Shown here piece by piece: positions 16,978 to 27,142 of a stretch of 57,978 bases of DNA. A model generated the notes under the pieces. That model searched no databases. It saw nothing but the letters and a program-made list of their open reading frames with translations, and had not been told where the DNA came from. Where the stretch lies: assembly GCA_002731825.1 (NCBI GenBank), contig PCCS01000001.1, positions 144,984 to 202,961 of the forward strand, given 5' to 3'. The stretch's first letter is position 1. Each line of letters starts with the position of its first letter. Position numbers and translations under genes: made by a program. The DNA comes from Myxococcales bacterium. Lineage in GTDB: Bacteria; Myxococcota_A; Bradymonadia; UBA7976; UBA1532.

Positions 16978-19900
16978 CTCACCTCCATACGGAGGATCAA
17001 ATCAAAGCGGCGTAAGACCATCTCATCGGCCAGTTCAGTAGGTGGTAAACTAAATTGGTTTAGATTCAAAATCGGTCCGAATCGGTCAGATGTATCCTGA
17101 TTTTGATTCAGATTTGGTTGAGCTTCAGGTGACTCCAACCGCGCTCGATACCATTTATAGACCACTTCGATGGGTAGTCTGTATGCGTGAAAACCCTGAT
17201 ACAAATCTGAGATAACGGTTTTTAGCCAGTCGATAGCGTAGTCTTGTGGAGGAACCCGATACACGCGTGTCTGCTTGAAAGATGGCATGTCACCGGCGCA
17301 AGGGGAAATCACTCTGATCGTGTCCGGGAGCTGAAAACCAGCGGCAGACATCATGACGATGCTGAGCATACTCTTGAGCCAGTGTTTGTCCGAGAGTTTC
17401 TCCGACAAGACGGGCGAGATGATTGTAAAATTATCTGGATGATGGGCCTCCAGCCGACCGTGCAGTTTGAGTGCATGGTCTCCGTCGAGTGGAATCTCTA
17501 AGCCGTCGTGTTGATGATCCACCAATGCGGCTTCGTCACATGGGCCAAAGACTGTGTGCGTCCACTCATGCAATGGCTGAGTGGATAAGTCTGAGACCAC
17601 CGTCAGCCAGCGTTCTAGAGTGTTCAAGTCATCTGCCATAGTTGCCGTCGCAAATGGGCCTGTCGGATAGCTGTTTTTGAGATACAGTCGTCTCGCGGCC
17701 CCTCGATACTGTTCTTCTAGCGAGCATTTGGTCTGCCGATAGCTCCAAAATACCTCGTTTAAGAGCTGATAGCGTGAAAGAGAATCTAGAATAATGGGTT
17801 CACTGGTAATGGGCGGGGCAGACTCTAACTCTTTCATGCCGAGAACGGTTTTGGCCGATTGTTGCAATGGTGACATCAAGAAACCGCGTATGGTCCCCAT
17901 TGTCATCGAAACGGGCGGTGCCACCTGATGCTCCGCATCGTGCTTTGGCTCGACCATGTTAAAATTTTTAATAATAGACGTGTGTTGAGCGAGACCAACG
18001 GATGACTGCGTCCACCCTCGGGGCAGTGCAGACAGGACATAGGCGGCCTCTGAATAGGCCATGTTGGTCGGGTTTTGGTCTATGGGATCGAAATAGCTTC
18101 TATCCCATGCAGCCATGGGATGTACGGTCGTTAGCTTTTGAATTGCATCTCGACCAACGTAGGGTCTTAGAACGAACTCAAGTTCTCGAATGACAGGGGA
18201 TGGGTCTAATTCTTCAGCTGTACTTGGGTTTTGAGCCACGTAAGACAAGTGAAGGCACTCCCGTGTAGCTAAGATGGTCTCCAGGAATAGATATCGGTCG
18301 CGCTCCGATGACGTCACATCACCTGGGTAGCGCTTGATAGACCGTAAATCGAGGGGGTTCGGTTGCTCGATACCCGGATATAACCCTTCGCCCAGCCCAA
18401 GTACAAAGAGATGCCTAAACGGTAAGGTACGCATGGGTAATAGCGCTGAGATGACAACGCCGTCGGCACGGTGTTGAGAGCGATTGCTTTCAACGCGACC
18501 CAAATCGGTGAGCAGCAACTCTCTGACGATGGAATAGGGGAGGACTTTGTCATCCAGCTGTCTGTCAGCCAACCGTTCGACGCAGCGGATACATCGATCG
18601 AGTACCATTTCATCAACGGACGACAGTGGCATCACGTACCGATTGAACAGGCGTCCAATGTATCGTCCCCAGTCTTCAAGGGTCAGACTTTTTTGTGCCA
18701 TGCGCCTTGAGTCCACCATGAGGTCATAGACCGACGTGGCGAACATTGAAATAACCGCCCGATCTTCGTTGGCACTTGTATACGGTGAGATCGCATCACC
18801 AGCCCATTCGATAGGCTCATCGGGCCTCCGGGGATTTGGCTCTATAAAGTGGCCGACCAACACGCGGACGAGAGCCTGCTCCCAATGGTACACATCTCCG
18901 GTCAGATAGGTGTCTGCCAAATCGTCACTGTCGGCACCAAAACAGACGTGTAGACCATTGACCCAATCGCGCCACGTCTGTCGCATTGCTGCCGACGACC
19001 CCTGTAAATTTTCATGATATAGGACCCGCGTCATGCGTTCATGATCAAGAGTGCTCGTGGGGAGGTCCAAAAGGGCTTCGATCAAACCAAAAACCGCACT
19101 CTTTTGAGCAAGACTTCGATCTAAGAACTGAACTGGAATTCGGTCATGTGCGTCAAAAACGTCCTCGATTTGTGCGAGATATCTTTCGCGTTCGCCCTCG
19201 GGGCATAGAATTGCAATCTCATGAAAACGAAGCGGACATGGGTCATTTTGACTGTCCTCGATCGCTCGCCAGATGGTCTTGGCGACCACTTCAACCTCTC
19301 GTCGTAGTGTCGGGCAAGCTGCAATTTTGATGCTCTCATCGATGGGGCGTAATGAGTGGCTATCGTCAGGAACAGGGGCTCTGACGAGGATGTCATGTTG
19401 AAGATGTGCCAGGAGAGTCTCTGCTGATGACAGCGGATCTAGAAAACCTGACACAAATTCAGATTGTGTAAGCTCATTGAGCAGGTGAATATACTCGCGT
19501 CCTGGGCGCCCCCAGAGTCGGAGAGCAGGATTGTCAGCGTCTGCGTCCAGTCTGAAGGGATCGTCATCGTCTGTCTCGGGGTGTTGGCGTCGTTCAGCCT
19601 GCTGTACAGCTTCTAATTTAAGCTGTGCTAAACCTGACTTATGAATGTCCTCCCAGAATTCGATACATGGGTTTAGAGCGTATACAAATAGGTTCGTTGA
19701 CTGACTCAGGCGACCGTAGAGTTCGATGAACGCAGGGGCTGCATAGGATTGACCAAATAAGTGGACTTCCTTTGGCAAATTGAGCCGGTCTCCCACATGA
19801 TGGACTGCATCGATCAGCATCATATGTTGCCGCTGATCTGACGATGTGGAAAAGAAGTCGAGCTGGTCGTCTTTTAGGCCCAAATCTTTCAGACGCCTCT

Positions 19901-20441
19901 GAGAATCGAAGCAGGCTTTATAGAGTCGATGTTGCCATGCGCTGACCTGCGTATCTTCAGCATTGCTCTTGGGCGGCCGTGTCGCCCAAGAGTCTAGTAT
20001 ATCTCGCCGACTCAGACTGTATTCTTCGAGTAAACGAGCGAGTTCACCCGCAAGTAGGAAGGCTCTGACCTGGCGACTGGAGGCCGCATGTGCATAATCT
20101 AGATAACGGGCAATGGTACCCAGCTCATTGCGCTCCAAGAATGCCTGATCCTGGATTCGGTGATACAGATAGAGCTGCAGCTCTGATTTGTCTACAACGC
20201 GGATATTGGCTTGGCTTGCTTCGACACAGTCTCTCAAAAACGTGTTCATCAGCTGTATATTTAAGTGCGCGGCGACACCGACCGTCTGTGCGATGTCGAA
20301 TCTAATAAACTGCTCTACAGTTGGATTCGGAACGATGATGTGCCCGGGTTCGAGGGGATCGATGAGTTGTGCGTGTCGCAACCGGTCGGCCAAAGGCGCG
20401 CACAGAACTTCAAATCTATTAGAATAGCAGAGGTGTAGCAT
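16974..20441 (-). CDS. recC: Exodeoxyribonuclease V gamma subunit (RecC)
   Basis: First gene of the operon, 1155 residues, matching RecC: N-terminal LIDPLEPGHIIVPNPTVEQF and DIAQTVGVAAHLNIQL (the inactive-helicase Walker region of RecC), HLFGQSYAAPAFIELY, MRTLPFRHLFVLGLGEGLYPG and RDRYLFLETILATRECLHLSY. RecC splits the DNA strands and reads Chi. The catalytic motifs of a true helicase are absent, as is normal for RecC. The ATG at 20441 has only a poor ribosome site (CTAGAGTCT just upstream). A TATAAT hexamer on the minus strand at 20574-20579 may be part of the operon promoter, but I find no good -35 at the right distance. Confidence 0.95.
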   Translation of the reverse strand: MLHLCYSNRFEVLCAPLADRLRHAQLIDPLEPGHIIVPNPTVEQFIRFDIAQTVGVAAHLNIQLMNTFLRDCVEASQANIRVVDKSELQLYLYHRIQDQAFLERNELGTIARYLDYAHAASSRQVRAFLLAGELARLLEEYSLSRRDILDSWATRPPKSNAEDTQVSAWQHRLYKACFDSQRRLKDLGLKDDQLDFFSTSSDQRQHMMLIDAVHHVGDRLNLPKEVHLFGQSYAAPAFIELYGRLSQSTNLFVYALNPCIEFWEDIHKSGLAQLKLEAVQQAERRQHPETDDDDPFRLDADADNPALRLWGRPGREYIHLLNELTQSEFVSGFLDPLSSAETLLAHLQHDILVRAPVPDDSHSLRPIDESIKIAACPTLRREVEVVAKTIWRAIEDSQNDPCPLRFHEIAILCPEGERERYLAQIEDVFDAHDRIPVQFLDRSLAQKSAVFGLIEALLDLPTSTLDHERMTRVLYHENLQGSSAAMRQTWRDWVNGLHVCFGADSDDLADTYLTGDVYHWEQALVRVLVGHFIEPNPRRPDEPIEWAGDAISPYTSANEDRAVISMFATSVYDLMVDSRRMAQKSLTLEDWGRYIGRLFNRYVMPLSSVDEMVLDRCIRCVERLADRQLDDKVLPYSIVRELLLTDLGRVESNRSQHRADGVVISALLPMRTLPFRHLFVLGLGEGLYPGIEQPNPLDLRSIKRYPGDVTSSERDRYLFLETILATRECLHLSYVAQNPSTAEELDPSPVIRELEFVLRPYVGRDAIQKLTTVHPMAAWDRSYFDPIDQNPTNMAYSEAAYVLSALPRGWTQSSVGLAQHTSIIKNFNMVEPKHDAEHQVAPPVSMTMGTIRGFLMSPLQQSAKTVLGMKELESAPPITSEPIILDSLSRYQLLNEVFWSYRQTKCSLEEQYRGAARRLYLKNSYPTGPFATATMADDLNTLERWLTVVSDLSTQPLHEWTHTVFGPCDEAALVDHQHDGLEIPLDGDHALKLHGRLEAHHPDNFTIISPVLSEKLSDKHWLKSMLSIVMMSAAGFQLPDTIRVISPCAGDMPSFKQTRVYRVPPQDYAIDWLKTVISDLYQGFHAYRLPIEVVYKWYRARLESPEAQPNLNQNQDTSDRFGPILNLNQFSLPPTELADEMVLRRFDLILRMEVS

Positions 20442-20808
20442 AGACTCTAGACCATGGCCTTCAACGTGGTATCTCGCGCGATTTGAATCGAATGGGTTGA
20501 GAGCATTTTTGCCCAGTTGGGAGCGCCACCTTCAAGTGGCCAAAGCCTCTCATCAGGCTGGTTATGCTGGCCGATTATACGCTCTGCAGTATCAACCATG
20601 TTGCATCCACTCTCGTTGGGGTCTAGACCCGTGGCGCCAAATGGAATCCAGCACAAGCAATAGGGTCCCATTGTGCTGCCTTACCCCCATGAAACGCTCC
20701 CTAATAGTACAAATGACATGACTCGCCCGTGTGGGCAAGATGTGTCCGCAGCGAAGCCTTTAGTGGAAACTGAGTTTTGCAATAAATCTGGCTGCGGCAC
20801 GCTTTTTC
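20442..20808. other. Intergenic stretch upstream of recC; one doubtful mini-ORF
   Basis: These 367 bp lie between the recC start and the stop of the giant secreted-protein gene (both minus strand). On the minus strand there is a perfect TATAAT (20574-20579), a small hairpin GCCAC/GTGGC (20525-20529 with 20536-20540), and a 50- to 74-codon ORF ending 6 nt before recC that could encode MVDTAERIIGQHNQPDERLW and beyond. That ORF has no good ribosome site and no family I recognise, so I do not call it a gene. A 4-bp stem, GCCC/GGGC near 20727-20738, is too weak to call a terminator. Confidence 0.4.
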
Positions 20809-23800
20809 TTAGTCACAGGACCAGAGAACAGAGAACCGTCGCAAGACTGGACTGGTGCCATCATTAGACCGTTTGAGCTTCGCCTGGACTCTCAAAAAAC
20901 GCCGTGAAACAACGCCTTGGTCATCCAATGCATCGCCGATTTGGTTTGGCCCGCCGTCGTCAGCGAGCTGGCCGATGAGTACCGATGCCCCCTGACTGAG
21001 CTTATTTCTTTGGTTGGCTGTTCGAGCGGTAAAGCTAATGTCGGCTCCATTAGGGACCTCCGCCGTCCAAACCAATTGAGACCACGTTGGATCATCACAA
21101 TCCGCTTCTATGTCTTCAGTATATGTGCCGACACCTAAGCTGTTTTTTCTCTCCAATCCGGTTGAGTCAGCGAAGGAGTAAACTCTCTTTGCATTGTCCC
21201 ATTGGCGTGTCGTCACACCGGCCAAAGTGCTCAGACGAAACAAGCTTGTCGATATAGAATGGGCAAGCCAGACTCGTCCAAGGCGGTCTATATCAATGGA
21301 TGATGCGCCAATGGTATTGGGCGCTGTATTTCGATAGTGGATGGCATTGAATGTGTCGTCGGCGACACAGTCATCCGCTTCCCACCACGCAATTCCAGAG
21401 GGGCCATCGCCTCCCAAAGCCGTGTAAATACGGTTATTATGGTCCACCGTTATGCCACGGCCACCGGTTCGATTGCGTGGCATCGCAACTCGGCACCACG
21501 AGTCCGTTCTGGGATCATATGCCACGGCATCGTTGCATTCCCATCCTGCGAGCCAAATTCGTCCATAGTGATCGATGGTTGATCCGTACGAGTTTCGACA
21601 TCCATTTCGGAGGTCTTGTGGGTTTTGAACCAAGGGGCCAACCGCCCCGTTCTCGGTGTCGACGGCTTGTATCGACGCATCGCCAAGACTCGTTGCCCAA
21701 ACACGACCCCCGCCATCGATTACGGCGCCGAAGGGTGCCAGACCCAGGTCGATGGTACTCATGGTCTGACCATCGTTGGGATCGAGTTTGTACAGTCTGG
21801 ATTCGTTATAGGCACCGACCCAAATGTAACCGTCGGGTCTTTGATCGTCCCCTTGGTCTATCACCATAGATCGTAATAACGCGTTCTCGCCTCCGACGGG
21901 AACCGACCAAATGATGCATTCATCGTCGCCGTAATCGAGCGCGACATCACTGGTTGATGTCTCTATCTGATCGTTTCCGTTTCTATCGATACATCGCCCT
22001 ATATTACCGGCCACTTTGGTGACAGTCCCCTGCATGCCAAAGCCGATGGTGGCCACATAAGCATCACCCGCGTCGTCAACAGCGACTCGACTGGCCATAT
22101 TACAGCCATCATTCCAACAGCACGTATCCGGACACTCGCCAGCCGGCAGACCCACGCGATAGGTCCCCACGGCTCGGGGGTCTGGTCCTGTTGTGTCCCA
22201 CCTGACTAAGGTGCTGTTCGCTGTATCTGGCAACCAGAGCGGTGCATCGGACTGTTCGCGAATATCGACAACCAAGCCGTCTGCATCGTCCGAGTAGACC
22301 GTTCCACGCGTGTTGAGTGTTTTGAAAGCACTCCCACCGCTGCCAATGACCTTCATATTGACCAGTGGTGTAGACGACCGATAGAGGCCACCATAGTAGT
22401 GGAATGTATACCCGCAAAATACGTAGATGTATTGCTGTTGCCGACCGGTTCGACGCCGTCTAAATCGGAAAGAACGCCGCCGAGTATTTTTCGCTTTTCG
22501 ACAGTATTTAGGGACTTGCGTTGCTGCACTGGTTGCCAGATAGGCGTAACCAGACGTTGGACTCAGTGCCAGCTTTCGGCCAATCGTCGACCGTGTAATC
22601 CCACCATTGTGTCCTTTCCAGTAGGGCGTACTGGTTGCATTATGGTGCTGCTCAGATGCATAAATACCGCGCGCTGTCGCCACGATAAAAGGCCCTCCTG
22701 GCCATGCCAATATATCATTTATATTCGCTGTCCCTCGATGGATGTGATGACCGTGGCTGCCGCTCGGATGAATCAGGTGATTAGGTGATTTAGTCGATGC
22801 AGGCAGCGCTGGCCCGTCGGGATACGTCCATACGCGATATCCATTCCACATACCTTGATACAAGTTACATTCATCGTCGAAGGAGACACTGCTCTGCCCT
22901 TGTCCCTTGGAGAATCTGGCTTCAGGTACGCGCCATTGGCCTGCCGCGAGGTCGGCGTCATCATTGACCATCAATAGGCCCCTGGTCGTTGAAAAGGCTG
23001 AGCGGCTTCCCGTGGAGCAGGTTTCGATATCATGAACGGGCGCTGACACGTCAAATCGGTCTGCCAATCCGCCGGTGAAGTCGTACCGAAAGATCTCATC
23101 ATGGGTTGATGCGACGACAAAGTCTCCATTGGGAGAGAGGGCAACATTCGTAAATTTCTGTTCAGCCCACAAAGCCCAGGTATCCCCGTCATCATTGGTG
23201 TAATAGAGCCCATCGGGACTCGCCAAGATGATTTCTCCCGGACCTCGAGCAACCATTGCTCCACAGCACTCAACGTCTTCAAGAACAGTGTCCCAAGTCT
23301 GTCCATCGTCACGAAGACGACGGATTTCATCGACGTAGTTATGGATGAAGACCCGTCCGGCGGGTGTGATCGCCAAACTCCGAACACCGTCGTAGCGACC
23401 CTCGGTCGGCGTGATCTTTCTCCATGTCAGTGAGCCGATATCGGCTTTGATAATTTGCGGTTCCTCAATTGTAATTGTCAGCCTGTGTTCGGCACGTCCA
23501 CCCCGGACGTCCTCGGCCGTCACTGTCACTTGATACGCTTCGTACCGTCCTCGCGGGTAGCTATGGGTCGAGATGACAGCCCGTGTAGGCTGGGGTGGTG
23601 TTCCATCTCCCCAATTGATGGTGTAGGTGATGGGATCGTTATCCGTATCAAAAGCGTTGGAGACGAGCACCACATTGTAGCCGTCTTGATCGGCTACGCG
23701 AACCGATTGGATCGAGGGTGCATTATTGGGCAGGCGCACATCACCTGCATCGAATGGAACCCGAAACCCATTTCCACTCACCAGGCCAGTTACCCGAATC

Positions 23801-26800
23801 TCGCTCGTGCCCTGAGGTGCGAAAAATTCCATCGTGGATCGATTACTATTGGCCAGTTCCAGGGACCCGTCGCCGCCGATATCAACGGAAAATCGCATGT
23901 CTTGGCGCACATTTTCTGGAATGGGTGGAATCTCGACATTTCGCTGCTGAATGTCAGAATCCTCGCCATCGGAGACATTGACGGTCATCACCCTATGCAC
24001 TCCGCCCACGGAAAAGGTAAATGGGCCGAGCGAGCCATCAGGAACCTGGGTGGTGAGGTCCGTCACAGCATCACCATCCATGTCTACAGTCACCGTGACA
24101 GGTTCATTGAATGGCTCTGTCGTCGAATAGTCGATGTAAGCATCCCAACCAGGGTCCGGCATTGCGTCGACGGTCAGCCTGTATCGTCGGCCCCCTAAGT
24201 TCTCAATAATGGGCTGCTCGCTGACAACGGGAGGTCGTGGTGTGAACCGCGGATTCCAGTCGTCTAGGGTCGGCGGTGCATTGGCCACTCTAACTGTAAA
24301 ATCAGCCTCAGATGCCGAGCCAGCAAAATCCATAGCTCTGACGATCAGGCGCACGTCAAGATTGCCATCTCCGTCTGGTATGAACGTCGGTCTGGGTCCA
24401 AAATCGTCGGGATCAGCATAGCCTGGCGTCGGCTCGATGCGACCACCGCCATCGGGCAGCCGATATGTAAAGCGGACACCGTTGTGAGCCGAACCATCTC
24501 CGAGCACGCCCTCCGGGTCGACGCTGTCACTGAAATCCAATTGAATTTGTTCTGCCGGCTCGACCTCATAGATCTGCTGCGCGGACTCAATGGTTGGCGG
24601 CTCGCGATTATGGACTAACTCAAGCCCCACTGATCCAAAGGCACAGTCACTGCAGTCGGCATGGGTCAGGTGAGCTGGCCCTCCATCCCCCGGTTGATAG
24701 CATTTACCATTCCATCGACCTTCGTCACAGGCACGAATTGGAATCGCGATTTTGTCTCCCACCTGCATGCCAGCCTGCGGGATAAAACTGATGGGCCCGT
24801 TCGTTGCGTCCTCTCCCGCTTCGCACCAATTATCATCGAGGTCGATGTCGTAACAGATGGACGTGATCCGATCTGGAATACCGCGAGGCTTGTCGTCATC
24901 GCCTGGAAATACCTCATGGTCTGCATCGACATCATTGGTCGCTCTAGGGTCGAGATTGATGGCTGCGCCAACATAGCCTGTGTAGTAGCTATTGAGTCCC
25001 TCTGGATGCCCTATGATCACGGGCGGGTGGTTCTTTAGCGATAACGTGATTTGAACCGACTTATCATCGTAATTTGTTCGACCGAATGAGTCAGTGACTT
25101 CGAGGGTGACTTTAAAACGTCGGACGTCGTCCCAGCCCAAGGCTTCATTGTATTGATACCGAAAGGCCTCATTGGGGTCGTTGGTTTCAAAATCCCACTG
25201 GATTTCATCTACATCTATGACACCATCGCCATTTTCATCGTCTTCGGGCTGGTTGCGGACATTCCAGCGGAAGCGCGTCAATGTCACAGCGGGGTCGAGT
25301 ATGTGTGACCAGCTGTGGTCGAAGGTGATATCGATACCCGGACCGGTCTCTTGGGGTGTTGCACGGGCTAGGGCTTGAGTCTCTAACCAGGTCTGTACGA
25401 TTTGTGTCGATAAAGCCGTCGAGGTGTCGCGATTAATACTCGCCTTCCAGTGCCAATAACATTCACCGGCACCGCCTTCGTCTGTACACCACCTCCAAAA
25501 TTGATCATTTTCACTGATATTCAGCAAAAAGTGTGCAAATTCAGTCGCCCAATCGCGTCCATTTTCAAATTCTCGCCGCTCAGGTACGAAGGACCGCATG
25601 CCTTTGGTTGTAGCGTACATAAAGTATAGGCCCCACCAATTGTGATTGAGTCTGCTGGCCGCGACCCAATGGCCATGCATTCGCCAGCCCGTATCTCCGC
25701 GGTGATTGTTAAAATCTTGTTCCTGGGTCCAACCGTATCCAACCAAGGCGTTGCCAGCGAGCTTTCCGTAGCCGCCACCGACATTCTCAGTGTGATAATT
25801 ACAGCCAAATAAACGGTAGTCATCATTGCTATTGCCGCTGCAATGGGCATTTAGCCAATTGCGTTGGCGGTCTTTTGCCCAGCCATAGGTATTTGTTCCA
25901 AATTTGCGTTCTAGCAAACGCAGCGCTTCTGGTGCCCAGCCATTGGTCGATGCATCGGCATGGCCATCGCTCCGACAGCTGTAATACCATTGACCGCTGT
26001 CGGCCATGCAGTAGACAAGGCCGTCTGCTAAATCGCCGGCGAGGTCCTGGAGTTCGCGTCCACGGACGTTATTTTCGCCACCAGGCGTCCGGTACTCGGC
26101 GTTCCCATAGTTTGCGAGGGGTTCGACCCAAGCGGTTGATGCATAGCTCGACCAGTGCGACCCACCGCCTAAGCGTCCGTCGGTGTACTGCATTCGCCAA
26201 CCGTCCCAGCCCCGCGTTCCATCATCATCGAACCAATTACCACCCACCATGTTGTACGTACCGACTAAGGCATTGAGGCCGCATTGAGTCACATGGCGGT
26301 AGTACGGGTCTGTCTCTCGGCCAGACCCAAAACCATGGCTGCGTCTGAGGAAGGCATTGAGCATATGGCCTTGGCCGTAGTAGGTGGGAGCCCCCCAGAA
26401 AACGCACGAGTGGATACCGCCTCGGCGACCATCGTCGTCGTAGTGGCTGATGCGATTGAACATCCACCAAAGGGAGCGGTCAACAACGCGATCATGATGG
26501 GTCTGCCGTGTGAGCAGAATATTATCTCCATCATCGCAGCGCCCATCTATATTCTCGGGGTATCCATCACAGATTCTGTCGACCCGTACAAGGACGGGCA
26601 TGGTGGTTGAACGACGCTCACCTGCGCAATCCACTTCGACCTTTGGAAAGAACAAGCGGTCGCCGAGTTGATCTGGATATTGGACCTCAAGCCCCAAGGG
26701 CGCGTAGTACCCCGAGCGATGCCCGCCAGCCGACGTCCCTCGCCACTGTTCACCGGCATCCGCGTAGTCGCCATCGCCGTTATAATCCCACCTGTATTGA

Positions 26801-27075
26801 TAGTTTCCACCGCAATTGCCGCCTTCGGCCACCGCCTGCAGTATTGTTGATTTTCCATTCAACGCTGGATGCGGAATTTCAGGTCGACCCTGGACCCAAT
26901 CGATGGCCGTCACTCTGAGTTGGGCTTGGACGGGCATGGCCATCATCACACCGAGAACGAACATCAGAGACTGCAGTCCCTTGGAATTGAGACACACGTC
27001 AGGTGAGCCCATCCGACCGGGGCGCGAACGTTTCGCTGCCGATTGAAAAGCGACATGGCTTTCCATCGTGGTCAC
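20809..27075 (-). CDS. Giant secreted multidomain protein (toroid-like, PKD and beta-propeller regions)
   Basis: A single frame of 2088 codons. The N terminus has a signal peptide (hydrophobic SLMFVLGVMMAMPVQA, likely cut after A51; an inner start at ATG 27012 would give a more usual leader, and ATG 27066 is also possible). Residues about 190-600 are rich in Trp, Tyr and His with repeated helical units, resembling an alpha/alpha toroid. PKD/cadherin-like beta domains follow to about 1205, including TINWGDGTPPQPTRAVISTH. Two propeller-like regions come next: one at about 1215-1500 with BNR-like GLYYTNDDGDTWALW, and one at about 1600-1950 resembling Vgb/SMP-30 proteins (GYIWVGAYNESRLYKLDP, DGGGRVWATSLGDASIQAVD). 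The end is a beta-rich domain. Many cysteines and DxDxDG-like loops suggest disulphides and calcium. Probably extracellular or surface bound; function unknown. Confidence 0.85.
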   Translation of the reverse strand: MTTMESHVAFQSAAKRSRPGRMGSPDVCLNSKGLQSLMFVLGVMMAMPVQAQLRVTAIDWVQGRPEIPHPALNGKSTILQAVAEGGNCGGNYQYRWDYNGDGDYADAGEQWRGTSAGGHRSGYYAPLGLEVQYPDQLGDRLFFPKVEVDCAGERRSTTMPVLVRVDRICDGYPENIDGRCDDGDNILLTRQTHHDRVVDRSLWWMFNRISHYDDDGRRGGIHSCVFWGAPTYYGQGHMLNAFLRRSHGFGSGRETDPYYRHVTQCGLNALVGTYNMVGGNWFDDDGTRGWDGWRMQYTDGRLGGGSHWSSYASTAWVEPLANYGNAEYRTPGGENNVRGRELQDLAGDLADGLVYCMADSGQWYYSCRSDGHADASTNGWAPEALRLLERKFGTNTYGWAKDRQRNWLNAHCSGNSNDDYRLFGCNYHTENVGGGYGKLAGNALVGYGWTQEQDFNNHRGDTGWRMHGHWVAASRLNHNWWGLYFMYATTKGMRSFVPERREFENGRDWATEFAHFLLNISENDQFWRWCTDEGGAGECYWHWKASINRDTSTALSTQIVQTWLETQALARATPQETGPGIDITFDHSWSHILDPAVTLTRFRWNVRNQPEDDENGDGVIDVDEIQWDFETNDPNEAFRYQYNEALGWDDVRRFKVTLEVTDSFGRTNYDDKSVQITLSLKNHPPVIIGHPEGLNSYYTGYVGAAINLDPRATNDVDADHEVFPGDDDKPRGIPDRITSICYDIDLDDNWCEAGEDATNGPISFIPQAGMQVGDKIAIPIRACDEGRWNGKCYQPGDGGPAHLTHADCSDCAFGSVGLELVHNREPPTIESAQQIYEVEPAEQIQLDFSDSVDPEGVLGDGSAHNGVRFTYRLPDGGGRIEPTPGYADPDDFGPRPTFIPDGDGNLDVRLIVRAMDFAGSASEADFTVRVANAPPTLDDWNPRFTPRPPVVSEQPIIENLGGRRYRLTVDAMPDPGWDAYIDYSTTEPFNEPVTVTVDMDGDAVTDLTTQVPDGSLGPFTFSVGGVHRVMTVNVSDGEDSDIQQRNVEIPPIPENVRQDMRFSVDIGGDGSLELANSNRSTMEFFAPQGTSEIRVTGLVSGNGFRVPFDAGDVRLPNNAPSIQSVRVADQDGYNVVLVSNAFDTDNDPITYTINWGDGTPPQPTRAVISTHSYPRGRYEAYQVTVTAEDVRGGRAEHRLTITIEEPQIIKADIGSLTWRKITPTEGRYDGVRSLAITPAGRVFIHNYVDEIRRLRDDGQTWDTVLEDVECCGAMVARGPGEIILASPDGLYYTNDDGDTWALWAEQKFTNVALSPNGDFVVASTHDEIFRYDFTGGLADRFDVSAPVHDIETCSTGSRSAFSTTRGLLMVNDDADLAAGQWRVPEARFSKGQGQSSVSFDDECNLYQGMWNGYRVWTYPDGPALPASTKSPNHLIHPSGSHGHHIHRGTANINDILAWPGGPFIVATARGIYASEQHHNATSTPYWKGHNGGITRSTIGRKLALSPTSGYAYLATSAATQVPKYCRKAKNTRRRSFRFRRRRTGRQQQYIYVFCGYTFHYYGGLYRSSTPLVNMKVIGSGGSAFKTLNTRGTVYSDDADGLVVDIREQSDAPLWLPDTANSTLVRWDTTGPDPRAVGTYRVGLPAGECPDTCCWNDGCNMASRVAVDDAGDAYVATIGFGMQGTVTKVAGNIGRCIDRNGNDQIETSTSDVALDYGDDECIIWSVPVGGENALLRSMVIDQGDDQRPDGYIWVGAYNESRLYKLDPNDGQTMSTIDLGLAPFGAVIDGGGRVWATSLGDASIQAVDTENGAVGPLVQNPQDLRNGCRNSYGSTIDHYGRIWLAGWECNDAVAYDPRTDSWCRVAMPRNRTGGRGITVDHNNRIYTALGGDGPSGIAWWEADDCVADDTFNAIHYRNTAPNTIGASSIDIDRLGRVWLAHSISTSLFRLSTLAGVTTRQWDNAKRVYSFADSTGLERKNSLGVGTYTEDIEADCDDPTWSQLVWTAEVPNGADISFTARTANQRNKLSQGASVLIGQLADDGGPNQIGDALDDQGVVSRRFLRVQAKLKRSNDGTSPVLRRFSVLWSCD

Positions 27076-27112
27076 TGCTCCAAAACAAGTTAAAATACCC
27101 TTACGCAGACAA

Positions 27113-27142
27113 ACTATAGCGAGCGGAATGTTCTAGATACAA
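27113..27142 (-). promoter_or_regulatory. Candidate promoter of the giant secreted-protein gene
   Basis: On the minus strand TTGTAT (27137-27142) and TATAGT (27113-27118) are 18 bp apart, about 40 bp upstream of the GTG at 27075. The -10 matches 5/6, the -35 only 3/6. A GGAG motif 2 nt before the GTG (11 nt before ATG 27066) is the likely ribosome site. Confidence 0.4.

Noticed and set aside
20447-20671. Minus-strand ORF of 74 codons just before recC
   Set aside because: No ribosome site or recognised family; kept only as a note in the intergenic entry.
21351-24421. Many plus-strand frames inside the giant-protein region
   Set aside because: They are antisense to a 2088-codon frame with signal peptide and domain repeats; their sequences are Arg/His/Pro-rich and show no gene-like features.
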